NCBI GenBank assembly: GCA_038093515.1
Contig: JBBPSI010000100.1
Coordinates: 26,129 to 90,128 of the forward strand
From: Butyriboletus loyo
Taxonomy: Eukaryota; Basidiomycota; Agaricomycetes; Boletales; Boletaceae
Direction of reading: 5' to 3'
Length of the DNA stretch: 64,000 nt
Below are positions 1 through 11,465 of this stretch, one piece after another (position 1 is the stretch's first letter; the number at the start of each line of letters is the position of its first letter). The notes under the pieces were generated by a model that saw nothing but the letters and a program-made list of their open reading frames with translations, did no database searches and had not been told where the DNA came from. Position numbers and translations under genes: made by a program.

Positions 1-1230
1 GTAAAATTTCGGAGGAAGCGGAGAGGAAAGTCGTCGTTTCTGAAGTGGCAGAAGTCGCCGATGACACGACTTGTTCTGTATCCTGAGTTCTCGCCTCTTT
101 TGCAGTGGGCTTCACGCTCAACGGGAAGGCAGTGCGAATGGGTGATGGCGACGCAGGGACATCATCCTCGGGATCCGGAACGGTAGAAAGGGCAGCAGTA
201 CGCGAAGTGAACCAAGGGGATGCCAGAATTTGAGGGATTGTCAATCGTCTCGATGGATCAGTCTGTAGAATATCCCGAAGCAGGTCACGAGCATCTTTGG
301 GATAGTGTAAAAGTCAATAACTCAGGGGAAGCAACAGAAAGATCGAACCTCTGGACAACCACTCAGGATCTTCAAATTCACCTGCGATAACCTTTTCTTT
401 CATTATCGCTTCGTCGTCGTCGTCGAACGGTAGGGTACCCGTCAAAAGGCAATAAAGAATCACTCCCATGGACCAAATGTCCACCTCTGTATCCTATTAA
501 GTAGGCTGTATAGTAAAGTTGGAGCACCACTCACCCGGACCAAGGTATCTCTTACCTTGCAGTACCTCTGGAGCAGCGTATCCGGTGGTACCACAAAAGG
601 TCTCCATATATACCCCCTTCTCATATTCACGCGTGAATCCAAAATCTCCAAGTTTGACACGACATCGTTCATCCAACAGCACATTCTCCAGCTTGAGATC
701 GCGGTGGACAATCCCCTTGTCATGCAGGTAGGCAACAGCGAGACACAGCTGACCAAAAATTATTCTTGTTTCGTCCTCGGACAAGCGACCCTTTTCAGCG
801 AGGTAATCAAAGAGCTCCCCTCCAGAACAGAGCTCTGTTACGATCCATATGTGTGATTCCGTAGCAATGACTTCATACATTTGGGTAACGTGCGGGTGGT
901 GGAGCTGGCGGTGGTGATGTATTTCACGGGTGAGCGAGGCAGACATTCCCTTTGGGATCTGCTTAATGGCGACACGGGTCGATGTGAGACGATGCGTGCC
1001 CATGCGCACTTTTCCATAGGCTCCTGTTAGGGATCTTATCAGGCCTGCGAGTGCCCGTGGCAGGGCTAAGAAAACTTGCCTTCTCCGATGACTTTTCCAA
1101 GGGTGTAATTACCTATTACCCTAATTTTTTGAGAAGCGAGCTCCTTCCCGAGTTCATTATAGGCATTAGCAAGTTGGGCTTTGTGGTTTTGGGACACGGA
1201 AGTGCTTTGCCTGTGGCCGTGCGTAGACAT
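1..1230 (-). CDS. KIN4-like Ser/Thr protein kinase, N-terminal part (3' end off the window)
   Basis: Protein kinase running off the left edge. The start at 1230 gives 50 residues and then the glycine loop (GNYTLGKVIGEGAYGKV once spliced). The ATP lysine (VAIK), catalytic loop HRDLKLEN, DFG (GDFGFTREY) and APE (GYAAPEVLQG) are present, followed by DIWSMGVILYCLL and the EFEDPEW segment, then a Ser/Thr-rich stretch open to base 1. The pattern fits the CAMK-like Kin4/Frk1 group (spindle-position checkpoint in budding yeast); the subgroup is inferred. Introns: 1024-1079 with a GC donor (gcaagt), about 492-534, and one near 295-350 with a GTTCGA donor. A second ATG at 1290 is possible but lies further from conserved sequence. 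The kinase core looks intact. Confidence 0.85.
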
Positions 1231-1632
1231 TTTGGCATGTAGAATGGAAGTAACGTAGCGATAAAGGAGAGGCACGGGCACGATAGCCACGGAATAGTAA
1301 TCAGGGATTCAAGAAAATCGGGAGGTTCGTTGAGAAAAGCGAAGAGGAACCGACGGTTGAGGTTAAGAACAATCACTCGCAGTAGTCGCAGCAGCGTGGG
1401 AATGGGGGACATGGACCACTCAAATTCACGACTAACACAACAAATTCAACGAGTACGGTCACAGCTACGTATCAACAGTCCAGACTCATCCAGCGTCCTG
1501 TCCAACGAACTGCAGTACTAGGCACAGGAGAACCGAAGGAAATTAAGGAGAGGCGGCATAGATACGACACAACAAGAATAGGCAGCACTTGAAGGAAGCG
1601 GCAACGTAGCTGGACACAGGACGACCCAACGG
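1231..1632. other. Intergenic: KIN4 5' side and v-SNARE 3' side
   Basis: No coding sequence is supportable here. It should hold the kinase 5' UTR and promoter and the 3' UTR of the minus-strand v-SNARE upstream of it. No clear TATA box was seen. Confidence 0.5.
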
Positions 1633-2244
1633 CTATTTATGTGTCGCTTTGACGATACTGACAACAATGATGACGATGATGATGGTCACTGCGACGCCTA
1701 TAATGATACGCATCTAGAAACCAAGTCAGCACTCCTGCCTTGCGCCACAACACGAGCCCACCTTCATATCCTTCCACCTGTTTCCAGCGGAAGTGAGACG
1801 GGGCATTGGAACAACGAAACAAAGAAGCTTACCACATATTCTAGAGCCGGTTAGCGTCGGATCGTGTAAGATAAACAACGGAACTCACCTTGCGCACTCT
1901 GTTTGCTCCACGACGGAAGCCTTGGGCTGAGACGGCCAGGTTGTCTGTTGGAAAGGTCCATATGATTCTGAATGCATCGCGATAACAAAGAGACTGACCG
2001 GTCTTGTCCTGCAGTGAATCCAGCCGCTCGCCTCTCTCTGCAACCTTTGTGATGTTCTCCCTCATGATTCCGACGGTATCGTCAATTTGCTGTTGAATGG
2101 CTGCAGTTTTGGCATTGCCCTGTGATCCTGAGGGGTTCGACGAGGAGCCATTGCGTGGGAGGTAGGGGTCGTAAGGTTCAGACCTAGGGTTTAGGAAGGC
2201 CCATCAGAGAGTGCATGAACATGAGAGTGGGGAGACACGAACAT
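1633..2244 (-). CDS. SNC1: Synaptobrevin/VAMP-type v-SNARE (Snc1/Snc2 orthologue)
   Basis: R-SNARE of secretory vesicles that pairs with plasma-membrane t-SNAREs in exocytosis. Spliced, it gives a protein of about 114 residues: a short hydrophilic N-terminus ([12 protein letters not shown]), the SNARE coiled coil ([20 protein letters not shown], then [20 protein letters not shown]) with the zero-layer Arg in ERGERL, the juxtamembrane WWKDMK, and a C-terminal anchor ([19 protein letters not shown]) ending in KATHK and TAG at 1633-1635. Introns split DKT/DNL, VRK/NMW, W/WKDMK and K/MRII. The start codon appears to be split: AT at 2243-2244, intron with GTTCGT donor, G at 2183. That first exon is the least certain part. 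Confidence 0.9.
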
Positions 2245-5200
2245 GACAATTCTTCGTGGGGAGAGGGGAGTGAGGGAGTGAAAAGGTAGTGATATGTTTT
2301 TTACTTACCGAGATGAATAAAGCTGAGCGGGCAGGCGAGGCAGTGACTAGGCAACCAGTCACGCCATGTGACATGTGACATATGAACCCGGACATGTAGA
2401 CTTGCCCTTGACCACATTCTTAACCTTGACGTTTGACCCTGTTTCTATTCACCTGTTGCTCAGGAAAATTAGTCCTGCAGTGCATTTTCACGCTTCTTTT
2501 CGAACCGTCTGACACGCAATCCATCAAGTATCACCCTATATTCGGCCTGACGTCGGTTCGAATGATCAAACGATGACAGCTGACTGATGGGCTTGCAAGT
2601 CCCAGTCTCGTTCTATACGCCTCGGTCCTAAACCACCAGGATGTCTCCACTCTTGATCGAGCAAAGTACTATTGATGTTTCCAAAGGACGCTGATCGTCA
2701 ACACCTTTGCAGCCCTCGTATCTGTCATATCACCTTTTACCGGGTGAATGCATACGTAACGCCCTGGTGGCAAACACATCTAGATCCAGTACGTATACAT
2801 AGGAGGCGCGAATACTCTTTCCTTCCTCCGGAAGGCTTTGCTTGCAGGTGCCTATCAGCGAGTGAAGTTAGCCGAGGATCTGGTCAGGACTACTGCACAC
2901 TCTTCGGAACTGGAGGTCACCGTCAATTCATGTCGATATTCTTACACCTCGCCAATCGCTTGCCGAGCGGGATCGATCCATACAATTATACTGTCCTTCT
3001 GCGTGGGGCTGGTGTCGATCCTGCACCGTTCCTACCCACCTTCGTGTTCGTACCATTGTGATACACCAATATGCCAGATATCCAGTGGCGCAACTAATCG
3101 CCTTTGGCCAATCTTGAAATTTTTAGATCTGGTTTAGGGGGGACTACTACTGCAGTACACGTGCGTATCTGCGAACAAGTGCCCTCTTTCTGTTCTGATC
3201 AACAAGCGACGTTGCCGTGCCCATGCCAGATTTGTAAGATCGTCCTTTTTTTCGCATGCTGGAGTGTGAAGTTGGCTTAATGGCCACTCTGATAGTCGTC
3301 AAGCAATGACGTTACATACTTACCGTCTTTGAAGATGGGGCTTCAGCCAAGTAAGTACTCGCGTTGCTTTCCTCTCAGCCAGGGTCCTAGGTCCCTGTGC
3401 CACACCAGAAAGGTGTGGGAACCTCTCACCATGGTTGAGTAGGGTCTTTGTTTTCTTCGGGATTTAACCATAAACCCGATATCCACTGATTTATAGGGCA
3501 TTAAGTATTGGTGTCCCTCCCCCTCCCCTCGAGCCGGACGGAGGTTGCTTGTTTCTTGGCCAAAGTATATCAGACCAAACGAGTTGGGTGCCACTGCATC
3601 AATTATCTGAATCGCTCTTGGACGCGAGTATGATCGCTGGGAAAATTGGTGCGTCTACATATCATCGAATGACTCGGGGATGCACCCTTCCTCGCAGGGT
3701 TGATTCGGTAAAGAAAGTGTCCATGCGATTTGCATTCAGTCCAATATGCCAGAATTCTGTCAGGACCATCGTGCGGGGACCAATAAATGGCGGTATCACT
3801 CAGCAGCACGTCCTCAGCCAAAATCCATCACACGCTCAGTCCCTGAGCTAATAGGGTTCGACTTCGTAACATCGTATTCAGTACCAACAGGGGTTCCCCA
3901 TTAGGAAGAACACCAAGGATTAAGGTTGCGCTTACACCGAATCTTTACTAGAGCTTTGAAATTGGCCAGTTACACAAACATCATTTACTGCCCTTCAGGC
4001 ACACCATGGTCGCGCGAACAAGCTTTTCCGCATTTTCGTTCCTCTGATCTACTTGCTGAGTCCGTCGCCAGGTTTTTTGGGGGGAGGACGACGCGGGCCA
4101 CGCAACCCCAGCATCAAGACTTCCTATGGAAATGTTGCTCGCCGCCGTTAGGCTCTTGCAGATTGCCATAAGTAGTTCAGCTCCCTAGCGTGCTCGGGCT
4201 ATCTAAGATCGTCCCTCGGGGAAAGCCAAGGAGGCTTCATGTGATATCAAGCTGACGAGTTGTTCTCATCGATTTTTCACGAGGTGGTCCTTTGTTTTCC
4301 TTGGCACCATGACCATATCATCCTCGGATACATAGAGAACATCCTGTATGGTGAGTCTCGTGACGTGCATCATGAGATGCACGCAGACATACGAGTCCAC
4401 TCGGGCAGGCATTGAGTTGCTCCTCTACTTCAAGACAATACATATCTTGCTCACCGACAGAGGAGCGTGGAAGAAATGTGGTTTCTGCAGTCTGACTATC
4501 CTGGGGGTCCTGACGCGTACTAGCAGCAGAACAATTCAAATTGGTACATGCACTGGTCTACGATAGCAGTCGTCGTGCTGCAGCTCATGACGGACGCCCT
4601 TATGGTAAAGATATACCTGCGTGAGTATGTAAAGAATGGTTCACTTGGTTGCCAGTGGTTTTGGCAGATCTACCACTGTTGGATTATATGGAATAGCTAC
4701 TGTGTTATCGACATGCCCATCATTCTGTGGCTGGCTACCCTCGATGAGCACCACTCAGCATTGCTTCCCCCTTGTGGTCGCTTCATTCCATGTCCACCTA
4801 GCCTTGGGATTGTTGGTCGGTTGGATTACATCGGATGTGTTGCTTCTCCGGGAAATTCACCGCACCGGTTCAATGCGGGCCCTGCGGTTCATGCCAGTGA
4901 CGTTGGAGTGAACTAGCCATAAGGTGTTAATTATGTGACTAGACTAACTACAGTATGGACAAACTATAAACACATCTCCCACGAGGAAAGAAAGAGTGCT
5001 CTGTCTTAGGCTCGCCGCTCAAGCAACACATATGACCGAGTGGGGTCTGAAATTATGGGTCTCATCCTAGTTGGTTGGGGCTTGCCTTTTGACGCCTAGA
5101 GTGTACTATCACCGCAAACCCTCTGGCCTATACCGTCACAACACTCGTAAGACTCTAGTCACAGTATCGCAGAAGGGCGGGCTTGCAGTCCCTCCTTTAG

Positions 5201-5797
5201 ACCAGTTCGTGTCGTCTAGCTAGGTGGGCCCATCTCCTGTCGGTTTAGCCTTCTCCCTTGAATCGATTCGCTGGGAGTAGTCATTTTTCGGGTACCCAAG
5301 CCTCCTGCGCACTTCTTCGCAGCGTCTCTTGCGCGTCCTCGTCTGGTTTTCGTAAGTGTATCTTTTGGCCTGGTCTTTCGCCGTTTTGTTTCACACCTAT
5401 ATTTGCAGCATCCAATCAATGAGTTATGCCACTTTGTCTTTTTCGCTGGCCACCTCTCGCGTTCTCAAAACGTTCAAAGACCAATCAGTGATAGTACTGG
5501 ATGTGCGAAAAAATTGATCTACTTTAGAATGACGCAAGGGGGTGACTTCCTCCATTACATCAAGTTAGGTGCTTTCATTCAGACCTAAGAAGGCTGGCGG
5601 CTGGTCCTTCTACGACATCAGCGACTTGCCTCATAGGCGGATTGGTCACCAGTCTAACCTGCAGTGTGTGTATGTGGGTCTTCTGAGGAATTGAACAGGA
5701 ATACAGAGGCAAATAGTGGGAGTCCCCGCTATTAAAACCACCAGCAAAGCTACTTTGCAGTCCGTTTCTCTACCATACCCCCAACACCAGTCTCGTC
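2245..5797. other. 3.5-kb stretch without a supportable gene
   Basis: Several open frames of 60-130 codons exist on both strands (for example 2672-3061 and 4548-4916 on plus), but none shows a family motif, consistent splice signals or a continuous spliced frame. The 4636-4911 frame is rather hydrophobic and could be a relic of a membrane protein. The last part, with a TATA-like ctattaaaac near 5730, is the promoter side of the MFS gene. Confidence 0.4.
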
Positions 5798-7852
5798 ATG
5801 GCCTCATCTTCAATCGATCCTTCTGTGAGCCAAGCGTCGGAGGATGGCTTGACTGTCCCACCAAACATAGCTCCGTCTAACAAAGACCTCAAATTTTGGC
5901 TTATCTTCGGCTCGATGTGCATTTCCCTCTTTCTCACCGCCCTCGAGCTATCCTCTGTTTCTACCGCACTTCCCACCATCGCCAATGCTCTACACGCATC
6001 TCAGTTCACCTGGGTCGGCTCTGCTTACGCTCTTTCCTCGACTGCGTTCCTCCCAATGAGCGGTGGCCTCGCTCAGACATTCGGTCGTCGGCCTGCCATT
6101 CTGATAAGCATAGGTCTTTTTGCACTCGGCAGTGGCATTTGCGGTGGCGCGAATAGTATGAATATGCTCATTGCGGGCAGGACCATACAAGGTTTGGGTG
6201 GCGGAGGCATTCAGTCTCTTACGATGATCATCCTAGGCGATCTTGTCACCCTCCAAGAACGTGGTGTCTATGGTGGTATATACGGACTGTGAGACATCCT
6301 TGGTCACGCGATACAAGGAACTGAACTCAGACTGTTTATTTAGCATCTGGAGTCTTGCTATGTCGATCGGTCCTGTCGTCGGGGGAAGCCTCGCGTCGCA
6401 GGGACAATGGCGTTGGCTTTTCTGTGAGTACCATATCCTTGCTCAGAATATCAGAGATACTCAGACAATGCGCAAGATCTCAACCTTCCCATCTGTCTCG
6501 TTGCGTGTGTATTAGTCATGTTGTTTTTGGATCTACCAGTTCCCCCGGGCGGCTACCGAGAGAAGCTTGTGCGGATGGACTGGATGTAGGATCAAATGCA
6601 ATGGTTGCCGCGAATTCAGTCCCACTTACCACGGTTTATTGACAGAGGCAATTTTCTTATTATTTCGAGCACCGTCGCTTATACGATAGGGTTGACGTGG
6701 GGTGGTATCACCGCGCCATGGGATTCAGCCAAGGTACTTGTTCCGTTGATCCTCGGTTTTGGTGGCCTCGGAGCCTTCATGTCCTACGAGGCCAAGCTTG
6801 CAGCGCACCCACTTGTACGTGCTTCTCCATGTACCTGATCCGATTTTCGTCTCACGCCACCCGCACCAGGTGCCGCTCTCTATAATAACAGACTTGACCA
6901 GCATCAGTGGGTAAGCAACACTGTCGGTAATCGTTTCTCGCGGCTGCTCACGCAGATTAGATATATACAGACATTCTGCACCAACGTCACCATATTGATA
7001 GTCGCCTGTGAGTTCATTTGAAGCAACCGCTGCGTCTACTTAGCATGACCACTTTGCAGATTACTACCCGGTCTACTATCAGGCTTGCAAGGGTGCATCA
7101 CCTATCACGTCTGGTGCTTACTCGCTCTCGTTTGCATCACTTGGGCTCACAGCCATGGCCGCTGGGTTTTCAGTCAAAGCCACTAAACGATATCGACCGC
7201 CGATGTGGATAGGCTGGGCCCTTACCATCATTCCTCTTGGTTTGATGAGCACTCTGACTGCAACGGACTCTCTTGGAAAACCCATTGGGTATGGGGCGTT
7301 GTTTGGCTGCGGTATAGGGTAGGTTGTGTTCTTTGATTAAGCTGTTGTCCCTGATTTAAATAACCCGTGACAGTGTGCTGAGTGCAACAAACATGTACCC
7401 CATTCTCGCACCCTTGCCGGTGACGCAGAATGCACCTGCACTTGCCTTCATGGGGTTCGTCCGTTCGTTCGCCACCGTGAGTATCTTAATTCCTCCTTCA
7501 TTCGTGACTGTCCTGAGGTGTGTGGTCCCCGTAGGTGTGGGGTATCACTATCGGGAGCACAGTGCTCCAAAATGAGCTCGCAAAGAAGCTTCCTGCATCA
7601 TTTATGCAATCTGCTCCAGAAGGGGTTGCCATCGTGTATGCGCTCATCCCGCAGCTCCCCACACTCCCTCCACACATTCTGCTCGAAGTGCGAATTGCGT
7701 TTGCAGACAGTCTTGCGGTGTTGTGGCGAGTCTCGGCTGCGATTAGTGGCGCAGGGCTCGTGGCGTCGTTGTTGATGGAAGGGCTCCCGTTGCACAATAC
7801 GCTTGATACGGATTGGACGCTGAAAAGCGAGAAGGAGGACATGTCTATTTGA
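5798..7852 (+). CDS. MFS transporter, DHA14-type drug/H+ antiporter
   Basis: Multi-pass membrane exporter. Exon 1 has a polar N-terminus (about 35 residues) and then the first helices. Typical DHA2/DHA14 signatures follow: LTALELSSVSTALPTIA in TM1 (normally LDxTIVNVALP), motif A-like GGLAQTFGRRPAIL, and GRTIQGLGGGGIQS with the Arg of motif B. After the first intron comes SLAMSIGPVVGGSLAS (motif C region). The reading frame continues through eight short introns to DMSI and TGA at 7850-7852, so it looks intact at about 550-570 residues. No biosynthetic gene adjoins it. Substrate is unknown; family members export drugs, toxins or amino acids. Confidence 0.9.
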
Positions 7853-9656
7853 GATCATGCACATGGGTCAACTGTTAAATCGCAAATGTACTATTATCAT
7901 ATACAGTATGTACGGGAGAAATATATGTTCAATACGGTATTGATCAATGCGAGCCGCCCGATATCATAGGAGGATTGGCTACCCGGAGCCTCTCACTGGC
8001 GGAGCTGATCAGGGCGGTCGAGCAAGTACCATCGCCAACTATTTATCTTTTTTTGCCCCAGCTGCCAGACTCGAGTAAATTCGACGCAACAAAGTACTGC
8101 ATCCGCCGCCAGAAAGGCGATCCTGCAAGTGAGGATGATGTACATACATAGTGGCTCCCGGAATTGGGTACTAGGGATCGTGACCGTATTCAAATGATCC
8201 ATTTGCAGGCTATCGGGGCGGGAGTCACTGGACCATAGGACCCGCCGTCCACAGCATGTAGTAGCACTGCGATCAAACTTTCACTGAATACACAACCGCG
8301 GCAACACACGATAAGTCGGTCTAATCTCATCTGGGAGGGACACGTAGACTCCTCAAGGCGTATGCGCGATCAGTGGCTGAAAATATTCGTCAAAGGCATA
8401 CTCATCTGCCCGTGGTTCTCGAGCTTGTTCGGCCCTCACCAGGCCCCGGACCATTCCATACAATCGTGTTCTCCAGCGAAAATGTTGTGGTAATGAAATA
8501 GGGGGATATGCCGCCCATGTTCGAGTGTGTGATCTGTCCTCTTTTAACGATATTTCGAGGTTCGTGTACTGCATGCCTGTCATGTCTGATTGACCTTTTG
8601 AAGTTGGCCTATCGTGGTCCGGGAAAGGGAGATATCAAAGAGCATGAGTTCCACAGAACCATTACCAGCCCATAGAGGTCTGTAATCTTGCACGTTCGAT
8701 CTCTAAACTTGGGCAGTGGAACTGGTGTGCTCACGTAAAAATTCCATCCTGTAGGGGGCCAAGCCAACCAATAACAGTAAGATCCCATTCTGCTGACTCG
8801 CTATCGTCGCAGCGTCATCTGAGAACGGATGAGAGGTACCTACTGCCACCCTGAACTTGACGCATGTTCAACTTGACCTATCCATCGGGAAGTGGCGTAT
8901 TCCCATAGAACGTCCTTGGCGTCCATAACGGAATAGATCAAGCATCTAGTGTTTGGTGCACACCGGCTTAGAGTCTCCTCGCTAATCGCACTTGGAAGGA
9001 TCGCCTCCTTTCCATTTTTGAAGCTGGTTCCTAGACCTCACCGATGAGTAGTAGAGCATCGAAAAGAGATTGGATACTGCCTCAGATGGACGGGCCATGG
9101 GCCGGGAGAAAATAGGATGCGATGATAGTTGGATCCTTTACCCAGACGTCGTTCCCACTGTTCCCTTCGATGCCGGGATAATAGATCCTGTGCGTACTAG
9201 ACCTGGCGCCAGCTTACTAGCAACAGAAAGGTTTACGTTTCGTTGCTTCTAGTCTGCCTAGTGGAGAGTGCATTCTACCGTCTGCAAAATCCCGGTTCAG
9301 ACAAGACTGGAAGGTCACCGGACGTACCGGAACTTCCTGATTTGTGTTCGGCATTCTCCGACGTTGAGTTCCCGACACAACGTTCTCCCCATCGTACAGC
9401 CATACAGAAATCAGCAAGTCCCCGGCAAATCCGTCAAGGTAGGCTCGAATTCACGCTCGTATGCGGCACAAATCGTCCCCAAGGCGCACCTGTCGCTTGT
9501 GTGGAGCTGAAATCCTGTCGTTCGACGTCGTCGGTGGCTGGATGAACCGATGGCACACTGGATGGACTGGGTGCCTGCTCTTACCTCTTGATCTTGTCGA
9601 GTTGCATTATATCGTTCCGCTGACCGTTCTGCGTCGGCGCCGTCGCTATTGTACAG
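7853..9656. other. 1.8-kb stretch without a supportable gene
   Basis: Only short unrelated frames on both strands. A minus frame at 7993-8202 has a hydrophobic patch (IILTCRIAFLAADAVL), but no gene structure could be built around it. The right end must contain the eL24 promoter; no TATA box was recognised. Confidence 0.4.
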
Positions 9657-10287
9657 ATGGTACGTCTATTTTGATGACTATGCACCGAGACGTGCGGCCA
9701 ATCAGTCACCCCTCTCGGACTACAGAAGCTCGAAATCGACTCTTTCTCGGGCTACCGTATCTACCCTTCAAAGGGTAAACTCTTTGTTCGCGGAGACTCG
9801 AAAGTGTGTCTCGTGCTCCTTTCCATGCGTAGACCTGTTTACCCCTTGCATGAACCTCCCAGATCTTCCGCTTCGCCAGCTCCAAGAACGCCTCCCTTTT
9901 CCTACAACGTAAAAACCCTCGCAAGATCGCCTGGACACAGGTGTACCGTCGCATGCACAAAAAGGGTATCACCGAGGAAGTCGCCAAGAAGCGTTCACGC
10001 CGAACCGTCAAGCACCAACGTGGTATCGTCGGTGCTGATCTTGCTACCATCGCCGCCAAGCGAAACCAAACCGCCGCTGTCCGCACGCAAGCACGGTTGG
10101 CTGCTATCCAGAAGGCCAAGACCGAAAAGAAGGAAAAGGAATCGAAGAAGGCAAAGGTTCGCCGTGGTTGCTCTCCGGCCTTTCGCGTTGCTAATCGGAC
10201 TACTCCTAGCCTGCAACTCGTGCCCCTGTTAACACCGCACCAAAGGTCTCGAAGCAACAGATGAAGGGCGGAAAGGGTGGCCGATAG
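9657..10287 (+). CDS. RPL24: 60S ribosomal protein eL24
   Basis: Cytosolic large-subunit protein. Four exons: 9657-9659 (the ATG alone), 9726-9803, 9863-10156 and 10210-10287, together 453 nt or 150 residues, normal for the family. The protein begins M-KLEIDSFSGYRIYPSKG, then KLFVRGDSK, IFRFASSKN and the basic tail KKGITEEVAKKRSRRTVKHQ, and ends KVSKQQMKGGKGGR. The first exon is fixed by ATG directly followed by gtacgt and by the known Lys-2 start of the family. An antisense open frame of 203 codons over the same DNA is a shadow. Confidence 0.97.
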
Positions 10288-10571
10288 ACGGATGTTGATA
10301 CCGATTGGCCGACTCATGTATCACACGTTCCATGATCCCGATGCACACATGTTTGCTATGCTTCATGCAATTGCAACCCTCGGCCACAACTCGACTGAGA
10401 ACCAAAATACCTTTCGGCATATTTACACAGGACTGATAATACAGAATTCTACACTAATGTCCAGGTTCGTGACGAAATGCATTTGTACCGTAAGCCAGCG
10501 GAGGATTAAATAGGTGCAGTGAACAAAGAGTCCGTGTATACTGGGTGGGTAAGGAACGAGCAAGATTGGTT

Positions 10572-11301
10572 TCACAATCTGGGAGTGTGTGAGCGCTCGG
10601 GCGCGTACTTGGCCTGACAATCAACGTCACTTTCACTGCCAACGACATAGCAACGACGGCGCTCACCATCTCATTTTCCTTTTTCACATAGCCACACTTT
10701 TCGTAAAAGGCTGTGTAAAACACAAGAAAAAACGAGTCAGCGCCGCTCATTCCCCGCGACGACCGAGTCAACGACGACGTACGTATATTGGCATCGCTGC
10801 AGTTCAAGATGGTCTTGTAGCACCCATTGTTCTCACTGATGTGCGTGAGGGCCTGGATGATGCGTTGACCGAGCTTCTTGCCCTGTTGGCTCTTGTCGAC
10901 GGCAATGTCCTCAATGTGACCGACGCTACCGAGACCGCGGAGGAACTTGCGTTCGATGAAGACGCAACCGACGCCAACGATGCGGTCGCTGGCGTCGTCG
11001 ATGAGGACGAGGGTGTAGTATGTTCTGGGTAGAGCGCGCATAGAGTGGAATTGGTTGACCCAGGCGGCTTCACCCAGGTCGCTGACGACAGAAAGGACGG
11101 AGAGGACGTCGAGGTGACCGCGTTTGTAGTCCGTCGACGCGAGTGGGCGAATCTGTGAGGGCGGTCAGATGTGACTGACGCTCGGTTTCAGAACTGACGC
11201 ACCGTCAAGCCTAGGGGCAGCTGTTTCGAAACCTCGGGCGAGATCAACTCTTGAGGGAACATGAGGTCGAGGGGAGGCTGGGAGGTAGCGATGGACAACA
11301 T
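10572..11301 (-). CDS. GNA1: Glucosamine-6-phosphate N-acetyltransferase
   Basis: GNAT enzyme that acetylates glucosamine-6-phosphate with acetyl-CoA, a step to UDP-GlcNAc for chitin and glycans. Exon 1 gives MLSIATSQPPLDLMFPQE. After a short intron (gtgcgt) come IRPLASTDYKRGHLDVLSVL, then VGVGCVFIERKFLRGLGSVG and the acetyl-CoA site HIEDIAVDKSQQGKKLGQRI (Q/RxxGxG/A form). The substrate-side end ILNCSDANI is spliced to PFYEKCGYVKKENEM and, after a last intron (gtgagc...gtcag), to AKYAPERSHTPRL and TGA at 10572-10574. All core motifs are intact. It runs convergent with eL24. Confidence 0.93.
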
Positions 11302-11465
11302 GTTTAGCTTTGTGAAAATGAAGTTGAGCAAGGAGAGTGGGTATGCGGGGATAGTAAGAAACCACATTATTCAACTTTTTTCGCGTTTTAGTCAAGGGCA
11401 CAGCCACTACTACTACTCTGCTTTAAAGACTCGGCGGTGTGGCAGTACCGGGATACCACGCGAAG

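Noticed and set aside
2672..3137. Plus frames of 129 and 99 codons
   Set aside because: No family motif, no consistent splice structure and two overlapping frames compete. Left as unassigned.
4548..4916. Hydrophobic plus frames suggestive of a membrane protein
   Set aside because: Two frames overlap, neither shows a known family, and no exons could be joined to either.
7993..8202. Minus frame with a membrane-like patch, slightly like fungal DUF653x proteins
   Set aside because: Similarity is too weak and no neighbouring exons fit.
9706..10317. 203-codon minus frame
   Set aside because: Antisense shadow of the eL24 gene, whose exons and splice sites are certain.
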